Shown here piece by piece: positions 1 to 5,580 of a stretch of 7,970 bases of DNA; positions within the stretch are counted from its first letter, which is position 1, and each line of letters opens with the position of its first letter. The DNA is from an uncultured Longilinea sp. (GTDB taxonomy: Bacteria > Chloroflexota > Anaerolineae > Anaerolineales > Anaerolineaceae): contig CALMIB010000337.1 in assembly GCA_937863945.1 (NCBI GenBank), positions 1-7,970 of the forward strand, read 5' to 3'. The notes under the pieces were generated by a model. That model searched no databases. It saw nothing but the letters and a program-made list of their open reading frames with translations, and was not told the origin of the DNA. The position numbers and the translations under genes were made by a program.

Positions 1-2838
1 CTGGAGGCTGACCTGGGCATCGACACGGTCAAGCAGGCGGAATTATTCGCCGCGGTGCGCGAGCACTACGGCATCCCGCGGCGCGAGGATTTGCGCCTGT
101 CGGATTACAACACGCTGGCAAAGGTGATGACGTTCGTGCGGGAAGGGCTTGCAGAGCAAGTAAGGAGTTCTGAGTTAATGCGTGATGGGGAGGAAGAAGT
201 CCAGAGTTCTGAGCCAATTCGTAATGAGGAAGAAAAAGCGGGAACGATCTCTTCCTCAGTGACACAGAACGCATCACATCAGAACACATCAACTCAGTAC
301 TCCTCCTCCATCCTCCGCCGCATCCCCATCCCGGTGCTGCGGCCGCGGCTGAATTTGTGCCTGCCGACCGGCGTGGTGTTGGATGAGAACAGCCGCGTGC
401 TGGTGGTGGCAGATGAAGGCGGCGCGGCGGACGCGCTGGCGCGCAGGCTGCGCGCGCGCAAAGCCGCGGTGGTCATCGTTCAACCGGCTTCTTCGGAGGA
501 ATTCCGGCAAAAATTGATTGACCTGCAAAAAGACGGGCCGTTCAACGGTGTTTATTTCCTGCCGGGGCTGGACGGCGAACCGCGGCTTGCGGATATGACG
601 ATTGAGGATTGGAATCGCATTCTCGAAACGCGCCTGTATGCGCTCGAAAGCATCCTGCGGACGCTTCCGGAAGCATCCTTTCTGGTGTGCGCCACGCGCA
701 TGGGCGGGTTGCACGGATACGGACCGCAACCTGCCGCGGCTGCCATGAGCGGCGGCACGCGCGGATTGGCCAAGGCCATCGCGCGCGAACGCGAGGGCAT
801 GCTGGTCAAGGTGGTGGATTTCGAGGACGGCGCCAGCGCGGCCCGGGTGGCCGGTTGCCTGGTGGATGAAACATTGCACGACCCGGCGGCCGTGGAAGTG
901 GGCTGGGAGGGCGATTTGCGCTTCGGCGTAGCTCTTACTGAGCAGGCCTTTACAGGACAGCCGCTGGAAACCGAATCACCGGCTGAATTGCCCGAAGGCG
1001 CTGTTTTCATCGTGTCGGGAGGCAGCGGCGGCATCACCGCGCCGGTGGTGCAGGATCTGGCGCGGGCGACGCGCGGGCGTTTCTACCTGCTGAGCCGCTC
1101 CGCGCTGCCTTCCCCTCAGGATGCCGACCTGACGCTGCTGCGCAATGACCGCGAGACGCTCAAGCGCGAGATCGCTCGCCGGCTGACCGAAGCGGGAGAT
1201 CGCGCCACGCCTTCGCGGGTGGATGCAAAACTCGCCGCGCTGGAACGCGCCGCGGCGACGCTGGAAACGCTGGCGCAGGTGGAACAATTGGGCGGCAGAG
1301 CCGTTTACCTGCGCTGCGATGTGACCGACCCGCAGGCGGTGGATGCGGCCGTCCGGCAGGTACTGGATGCCGAAGGCCGCGTCGATGTGTTGGTCCATGC
1401 CGCGGGGGTTGACCACAGCCGCAAGCTGGAAAACAAACCAACCGAGGAATTCCGCCAGGTGGTGGCGGTGAAAGCCGGCGGGCTGTTTACCCTGTGGAAG
1501 GCGCTGGAAAGCCGTCAGGCGCTGCCAGGCTACCTGGCCGTGTTCACTTCTATCGCCGGGCGCTTTGGCAATTCCGGCCAGACCGATTATGCCGCGGCCA
1601 ACGACCTGGCCGGGCGCATGGTCGCGGCGATCCGGGCCGGGCATCCTGAAATTCATGCGGTGGCATTGGACTGGGGTGCGTGGGCCGAGGTGGGCATGGC
1701 AGCACGGGGTTACATTCCGCGCCTGATGGCAACGGCCGGCATCGAAATGCTTAACCCGCAAGTGGCCGCTCCGCTGGTGCGCGCTGAACTGGCGGCCGGC
1801 AGCGCCGCCGAGGTGGTGCTGGCGGGCGCGCTGGGCCAGTTGGATCAACCCGCCAGCGTGGAGGGCGGGCTGGACCTGGAGCGCGCCAATCAGGCGCTGC
1901 GCGAAGGCAAGCCCATTCACGCGATGCTGAGCCGGGTGACCGGGATGAACCTGAACGAAGGCGTATTGCTGGAAGCGGAGTTGGACCCGAATAACGAGCC
2001 GTTCCTGAAAGACCACGCGCTCAACGGCATCCCCGTGCTGCCGGGCGTGATCGGTGTTGAGGGGTTCAGTATTGCAGCCCGCCATATTGCCTCGGTGCTG
2101 GGTTCAACCCGGGCCGGTTTCGATGTGGTGCGCCTGGAGGATATCCAATTCCTGGCGCCGTTTAAGTTCTACCGCAACCAGCCACGCCGGTCGGCCTGGA
2201 AGGCGCGCGTGGTGCGTACGGCGGAAGGATTGGTGGCCGAGGCGGTACTGGAATCGGACCTGGTGCTGCATACCCGCACCATTGAGCATATGCGCCATTT
2301 TTCAGGGCGGGTGATCCTGCGGCCGCACGCCGCACCGGAAGAAGTGACGGCTCAGCCGCCACATTGGAACGGTTCCCCGACCCTGCAGGCGGAGGAGATT
2401 TACAAGCTCTACTTCCACGGTCCGGCTTTCCAGGTGCTGGAAGGTGTACAGCGTGCCGGGGAGGTTGTGCTGGGTAAATTGCAGCACAACCTGCCGGCGA
2501 TCACCACCCATACGGCTGTGCAATCGAGTACACCGATCCTGCTGGAGTTGTGCCTGCAAACGGCCGGGGTTTATGAAGCCGGTTTGACCGGCACGCTGGC
2601 GCTGCCCAGTTCGATCGGAGAGCTGCGCATCCACCGGCAGAAGACCAACGGGGTTGCTATTTTCGCCGAGGTGACACCGGCCAGGTCGGCAGACGGCAAC
2701 CTGGTGTTTGACGCGCGCGTGGTGGATGCCAAAGGCCGCGTTTATCTTGAGGTCGATAACTACCGCACCAGTCCGCTGCCATACCGAGCCGAGGATGACG
2801 TGGTTCAGCCGTTCAAAGCGCTGGTGCAGGGGAAGTAG
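1..2838 (+). CDS. C-terminal part of a PfaA/HglE-like type I polyketide/fatty acid synthase (ACP-KR-DH), 5' truncated by the window
   Basis: The frame is open from base 1 to the TAG at 2836-2838, giving 945 residues of a larger protein; the true start is outside the window. Residues 1 to about 45 are the end of an acyl carrier domain (LGIDTVKQAE), with Thr9 at the usual phosphopantetheine Ser. Residues 55-102 are a Ser/Thr/Glu-rich linker encoded by an odd palindromic repeat. Residues about 113-310 look like the structural half of a ketoreductase. The catalytic half, about 330-600, has the nucleotide-binding motif SGGSGGI near 335, Lys491, Ser517, Tyr530 and Asn534 (YAAAN), and a charged helical insert at about 372-430 as in PfaA-type KRs. 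The C-terminal double hot dog dehydratase, about 640-935, has H672xxxG676xxxxP681, YFHGPAFQ at 804-811 and E849xxxQ853. It should reduce beta-keto groups and dehydrate the alcohol on a carrier-bound chain in the cytoplasm. The neighbouring PPTase and PfaD support a secondary-lipid or PUFA-like synthase; the product is unknown. Confidence 0.9.
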   Translation: MEADLGIDTVKQAELFAAVREHYGIPRREDLRLSDYNTLAKVMTFVREGLAEQVRSSELMRDGEEEVQSSEPIRNEEEKAGTISSSVTQNASHQNTSTQYSSSILRRIPIPVLRPRLNLCLPTGVVLDENSRVLVVADEGGAADALARRLRARKAAVVIVQPASSEEFRQKLIDLQKDGPFNGVYFLPGLDGEPRLADMTIEDWNRILETRLYALESILRTLPEASFLVCATRMGGLHGYGPQPAAAAMSGGTRGLAKAIAREREGMLVKVVDFEDGASAARVAGCLVDETLHDPAAVEVGWEGDLRFGVALTEQAFTGQPLETESPAELPEGAVFIVSGGSGGITAPVVQDLARATRGRFYLLSRSALPSPQDADLTLLRNDRETLKREIARRLTEAGDRATPSRVDAKLAALERAAATLETLAQVEQLGGRAVYLRCDVTDPQAVDAAVRQVLDAEGRVDVLVHAAGVDHSRKLENKPTEEFRQVVAVKAGGLFTLWKALESRQALPGYLAVFTSIAGRFGNSGQTDYAAANDLAGRMVAAIRAGHPEIHAVALDWGAWAEVGMAARGYIPRLMATAGIEMLNPQVAAPLVRAELAAGSAAEVVLAGALGQLDQPASVEGGLDLERANQALREGKPIHAMLSRVTGMNLNEGVLLEAELDPNNEPFLKDHALNGIPVLPGVIGVEGFSIAARHIASVLGSTRAGFDVVRLEDIQFLAPFKFYRNQPRRSAWKARVVRTAEGLVAEAVLESDLVLHTRTIEHMRHFSGRVILRPHAAPEEVTAQPPHWNGSPTLQAEEIYKLYFHGPAFQVLEGVQRAGEVVLGKLQHNLPAITTHTAVQSSTPILLELCLQTAGVYEAGLTGTLALPSSIGELRIHRQKTNGVAIFAEVTPARSADGNLVFDARVVDAKGRVYLEVDNYRTSPLPYRAEDDVVQPFKALVQGK
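163..304. repeat. In-frame nested imperfect inverted repeat (palindromic element) within the ACP-KR linker
   Basis: The outer arms 163-180 and 287-304 match in 16 of 18 positions as reverse complements. Nested inside are perfect short pairs: 182-187 with 272-277, 206-211 with 265-270, and 226-232 with 251-257, around an 18-nt loop. The left side also holds a direct repeat of period 39 nt (GAGTTCTGAG at 165-174 and 204-213), which keeps the frame and gives two 13-residue units that both begin SSE and contain an acidic EEE run. I count about 46% GC over 161-300, against about 65% in a sample just downstream (361-420). The words GAGTTCTGAG and AATTCGTAATG resemble short tandem repeats known from cyanobacteria and some other bacteria; that link is from memory. 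It may be a mobile palindromic repeat tolerated in a flexible linker. Confidence 0.7.
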
Positions 2839-2853
2839 CGGACACTTTGAAAA

Positions 2854-2887
2854 ATGTGCGCAGCGGACAGGGTACCGCTGCGCACAT
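2854..2887. terminator. Perfect 13-bp hairpin between the synthase and the PPTase, possible terminator or attenuator
   Basis: ATGTGCGCAGCGG (2854-2866) and CCGCTGCGCACAT (2875-2887) are exact reverse complements with an 8-nt loop. After one mismatch, AAA (2850-2852) pairs with TTT (2889-2891). The A-rich left flank and the short TATTT right flank resemble a bidirectional intrinsic terminator, but the T-run is short. It begins 16 nt after the synthase stop and ends 13 nt before the chosen PPTase ATG. It may end or attenuate the long synthase transcript, protect its 3' end, or lower PPTase expression. Confidence 0.55.
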
Positions 2888-2900
2888 ATTTGAAATCATC

Positions 2901-3599
2901 ATGCACGAGCGCTCAATCATTTCCTGGATGAGTTCCGATTCGGCCGGCGCGCCCCCGGAAAATTTCCTTTCGGAGACAGAACTGCAAAAGCTGGCGCAGA
3001 TGCGCTTTCCGCGCCGGCGCGCGGAGTGGCTGCTGGGCCGCTGGACGGCCAAACGGCTGCTGGCCGCCGTTGAGGGCAGGGATCCGCGAGCGTGGCAGGT
3101 TGAAAACGAAGCCGACGGCCAACCGTACGTCCAGGCGGACGGCGAACGCCTGCCGGGCTGCCTGTCCATCAGTCACCGCAGCGGGCAGGCGGTGTGCGCG
3201 TGGACATCCGCGCCGGGTGTGGCGCTGGGGATTGACCTGGAGCGCATCGAGCCGCGCAGTCCGGCCTTTGTGCGCGATTATTTCACCGCGGCGGAGCAGG
3301 TATTGATTGCGGGTGCGGCGCGGGAGCGGGATGCCGTACTGGTGTGGAGCGCCAAGGAAGCCATGCTCAAAGCGCTGGGCAGGGGACTGCGGCTGGATAC
3401 GCGCGCCGTCGAGGTTCTGCGCATAGCCAATCATGAAGAAGTTGCCGGATGGCGAGGCCTGACCGTCCATTGCCCGGCGCGGTCGGAGCTGGACTGGTGG
3501 GCGGGCTGGCGTTTGGCCGGCAATTTTCTCGTCACACTGGCGGTGTGCGGTCAGGATCTGGATCCCTCCACGCTGCAAGTTCAGGAACTGCGCGCGTGA
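2901..3599 (+). CDS. Sfp-type 4'-phosphopantetheinyl transferase (PPTase)
   Basis: This enzyme moves the phosphopantetheine arm of CoA to a Ser of acyl carrier domains, and probably activates the synthase encoded just upstream. From ATG 2901 it is 232 residues, normal for the Sfp type. The family motifs are visible: RRRAEWLLGRWTAK near residues 38-51, the SISH motif near 93-96, GIDLE with Mg-binding Asp112 and Glu114, and WSAKEAMLK with Trp149, Lys152, Glu153 and Lys157. I chose ATG 2901 because it keeps the typical N-terminal Ile-x-Trp-Met segment and leaves the 2854-2887 hairpin outside the gene. No Shine-Dalgarno precedes it. A TTG at 2847, with an AGGGGAA about 12 nt upstream, would add 18 residues and put the hairpin inside the gene; ATG 2928 is a shorter option. 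The gene is co-directional with the synthase, 62 nt after its stop. The family is certain; the start is not. Confidence 0.93.
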   Translation: MHERSIISWMSSDSAGAPPENFLSETELQKLAQMRFPRRRAEWLLGRWTAKRLLAAVEGRDPRAWQVENEADGQPYVQADGERLPGCLSISHRSGQAVCAWTSAPGVALGIDLERIEPRSPAFVRDYFTAAEQVLIAGAARERDAVLVWSAKEAMLKALGRGLRLDTRAVEVLRIANHEEVAGWRGLTVHCPARSELDWWAGWRLAGNFLVTLAVCGQDLDPSTLQVQELRA

Positions 3600-3605
3600 A
3601 TCAAA

Positions 3606-3637
3606 CCGGCGGGTCAAAGCCCGCCGGATGACTTTTT
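3606..3637. terminator. Rho-independent terminator between the convergent PPTase and pfaD genes
   Basis: An exact 8-bp GC stem, CCGGCGGG (3606-3613) with CCCGCCGG (3620-3627), encloses a TCAAAG loop. On the plus strand TTTTT follows at 3633-3637, five bases after the stem; on the minus strand the hairpin is followed by TTTGATT. It lies 6 nt past the PPTase stop and 29 nt beyond the pfaD stop, as expected for a shared bidirectional terminator. It is probably stronger for the plus strand. Confidence 0.75.
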
Positions 3638-3656
3638 ACTGACCTGTCAGCGCAAA

Positions 3657-5285
3657 TCAGATCAACGGCGCCTGTGGGCGGTACTGGTCGAGGATGGCGG
3701 GCAGGTGAACGCCCTGCAGCGCCAGCGCGCGCAGGCGCGCCAGGTAGGCCGCGCCGGTGAGGATTTGCAGCCCCACGTCGGCCACGCGCCGGTTGGCGGG
3801 CTCGGACAGGTAGGTGCCGCGCGTCCAGTCGTTGAAGCTGCCCATCGACGGCCCGCACCAGATCTGATAATCCATTTCGCGGCCGGGCTCGCCGCGGTTG
3901 GACCAGCGGGAAGACAACCCCAGGTACCAGCGGAAGACCAGCGCCATCTTCTGGCGGGCGTCCTTTTCGCCGCGTTCGATCATGCGCGGGTCGCGCTCGC
4001 GGAAGAACTGCACGGTATCGGTCCAGATCTCGTCAAAAGTGCGCTTGAAAACGCCGGTTTCCAGGCGGGTGCGCTCTTCGAGTGGGATTTCCTCCCAGGC
4101 ATTGTAGCGCGAGTACAGCTCATACAGCTTCGAGGCGCGCATGGCGAAGAGCGTGCCGCGCTTGAGCACCTGCACGCGCACGCCCATCTCAAACATGTCG
4201 GCGGCCGGCGCCATGGCCACGTCGGGCATTTCAGCCTGCGCCAGCAGCGCCTTGGTGTGCACGGACGCGCCGGCTTCGATGCAGGCCTGGTTGACCGAGC
4301 CGGTCACCACGTAGGCGGCGCCCATCATGAAGGCCGCCAACGCAGCCTGCGGCGTGCTGATGCCGCCGGCGGCGCCGATGCGTACCGGTACGGGGTAATG
4401 GAATTGCGCCTGCAACTCGTCGCGCAGCGCGATCATGGTGGGCAGCAGCCCGACCAGCGGGCGGTTGTCGGTATGGCCGCCCGAATCGGCCTCGACGGTG
4501 ATGTCGTCGGCCATCGGGACGAGCCCGGCCAGTTCGGCCTGTTCGGCGGTGATTTTGCCCTCCGCCACCAGTTGGCTTAGCAAGTCCTGCGGCGCGGGCG
4601 AGAGGAAGCGTTTGGCCACCTCTTTGCGCGAGAGCTTGGCGATGATGCGGTGCCCGATGGTCACGCTGCCGTCGGCTGCCCGGCTGAGTCCCGCGGCGCG
4701 GTAGTGCACCAGTCCGAGGGTGATGCCGAGATAAGCCGAGGCTTCGACCACCGGCACATGGTAGCGGACGAACAAATCGGCGGCGCGCTGCTCCATGAGC
4801 GGCTCGAAGGGATTGTTAATCAGGTTGAAGGCATACGGTCCGTCTGGCAGCGCGGCCTGCACCTGCTTGATCGCTTCCTCGATGCGCTCGGTGCCCAGGC
4901 CGGCTGAGCCAAACGAGCCCAGCATGCCCGCCTTGCCGAGCGCGATAACCATCTCCACCGAGGCAATCCCGTTGGCCATCGCGCCGCCGTAGAGTGCATA
5001 ACGCGTGCCGTAGGTTGCACGGAAGGCCGGATCGCCCAACGATTCGAGCGGGACGGCCGGCGCGAACGCCAGCAAGGCCGCGTCGCCGGGGGAGGTTGAA
5101 ATGTTGCCTGCTGTGGTCAGCGCGGTGCGGTTGTCCACCGAAACCGCCCACAGCGGGCTGTTCAGCTCCAGCAGGCGCCGGAGCATACCGTTTACATCCA
5201 ATTCCAATGCTGAAGCGGGACCCTGCCAGCCCAGCCCTTGCACGCCGGCGGCCAGACCCGGGGATGAGATTGTTTGAGAAGTCAT
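3657..5285 (-). CDS. pfaD: PfaD-family trans-acting enoyl reductase (FMN-dependent TIM barrel)
   Basis: The protein has 542 residues, the usual length of PfaD proteins, which reduce enoyl intermediates of PUFA-type and some trans-acting polyketide synthases using FMN. The TIM-barrel part carries GGAMANGIASVEMV at about 100-113 and GSFGSAGLG at 123-131. It continues with the EADSGGHTDNRP loop at 265-276 and the phosphate-binding GAAGGISTP at 304-312 with GAAYVVTGSVNQ at 322-333. The C-terminal extension has the family block WCGPSMGSFNDW at 476-487 followed by an Asn-Arg-Arg segment. It runs opposite to the synthase and PPTase and converges on them; its place in the locus suggests it serves the same synthase. 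ATG 5285 is the only clear start; a GAGG lies about 14 nt upstream, rather far for a ribosome site. The stop is TGA at 3659-3657. A related nitronate monooxygenase is less likely given the specific C-terminal block. Confidence 0.94.
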   Translation of the reverse strand: MTSQTISSPGLAAGVQGLGWQGPASALELDVNGMLRRLLELNSPLWAVSVDNRTALTTAGNISTSPGDAALLAFAPAVPLESLGDPAFRATYGTRYALYGGAMANGIASVEMVIALGKAGMLGSFGSAGLGTERIEEAIKQVQAALPDGPYAFNLINNPFEPLMEQRAADLFVRYHVPVVEASAYLGITLGLVHYRAAGLSRAADGSVTIGHRIIAKLSRKEVAKRFLSPAPQDLLSQLVAEGKITAEQAELAGLVPMADDITVEADSGGHTDNRPLVGLLPTMIALRDELQAQFHYPVPVRIGAAGGISTPQAALAAFMMGAAYVVTGSVNQACIEAGASVHTKALLAQAEMPDVAMAPAADMFEMGVRVQVLKRGTLFAMRASKLYELYSRYNAWEEIPLEERTRLETGVFKRTFDEIWTDTVQFFRERDPRMIERGEKDARQKMALVFRWYLGLSSRWSNRGEPGREMDYQIWCGPSMGSFNDWTRGTYLSEPANRRVADVGLQILTGAAYLARLRALALQGVHLPAILDQYRPQAPLI

Positions 5286-5580
5286 AGGGTTGTAAGAATC
5301 CTCAGTTAAGATTAGTGAACCAATATTAGATGATAACCCATACCTGCCTGGAAGGTTTCGCGGCCGGAGGGGCGCTTATGTTACAAACTCCGTAAACCTG
5401 TAAAATGTTTCAAGCAGGCGAAAACGGCTTGCCGGCGCGGCGGCGCAATGAGCGCCTGTACGCGCCGGAGCGGATGGGCAAATCCATCGCCGCTGCCGGG
5501 CTATCTGTGGCCTCTGGCGTAGTAAAATAAGTGCGCGGCAATTCAGCGCCCATTCCCCCTGAGGACGAAAACTCATTCTC
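5286..5580. other. Divergent intergenic region between pfaD and the ECF transporter operon
   Basis: This 295-nt gap must hold the promoters for both divergent genes. Its pfaD-proximal half (5286-5340, 5380-5410) is AT-richer than the coding DNA. On the plus strand TTACAA (5381-5386) and TAAAAT (5401-5406) look promoter-like, but the 14-nt spacing is too short to be convincing. The ecfA-proximal half is GC-rich with small possible hairpins, for example GATGG/CCATC around 5473-5489 and CAAGC/GCTTG around 5411-5431. CTGAGGA occurs before both genes, 13 nt from the pfaD ATG and 15 nt from the ecfA ATG. I could not match the leader to the TPP, cobalamin, FMN, folate or preQ1 riboswitches, which often control ECF transporters. 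Confidence 0.6.
5405..5530 (+). CDS. Doubtful 41-residue small ORF in the ECF leader
   Basis: ATG 5405 to TAA 5528-5530 encodes 41 residues: a basic first half (PARRRNERLY) and a small-residue second half (KSIAAAGLSVASGVVK). An internal ATG at 5474 would give 18 residues. There is no clear Shine-Dalgarno, and no family is recognised. It ends 50 nt before ecfA on the same strand, so it could be a leader peptide, a remnant of a lost gene, or chance. If the TAAAAT at 5401 were a -10 box, only the internal start could be used. Confidence 0.15.
   Translation: MFQAGENGLPARRRNERLYAPERMGKSIAAAGLSVASGVVK

Noticed and set aside
163..304. CRISPR array or insertion sequence
   Set aside because: There are only two direct copies, no regular spacers and no transposase. 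The structure is a nested palindrome read through in frame.
976..2085. 369-codon open frame on the minus strand across the KR and DH region
   Set aside because: It is antisense to a clearly coding synthase with intact domain motifs. Its His/Gln/Arg-rich translation is typical of GC-rich shadow frames, and no known motif is seen.
2847..2900. PPTase starting at TTG 2847
   Set aside because: It is possible and has an upstream AGGGGAA, but the extra 18 residues are encoded by the hairpin and do not resemble the usual N-terminus of Sfp-type enzymes. ATG 2901 was preferred with moderate confidence.
2913..3617. 234-codon open frame on the minus strand opposite the PPTase
   Set aside because: The plus strand carries all PPTase motifs; the antisense frame runs into the terminator stem and shows no family features.
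3705..4580. 291-codon open frame on the plus strand inside pfaD
   Set aside because: It is antisense to a full-length PfaD protein with conserved motifs. The translation is rich in Ala, Gly, Arg and His without domain signals, so it is a shadow.
5405..5580. Riboswitch upstream of the ECF operon
   Set aside because: ECF transporters are often riboswitch-controlled, but I could not find the conserved words of the TPP, cobalamin, FMN, folate or preQ1 classes. A covariance-model search would be decisive.
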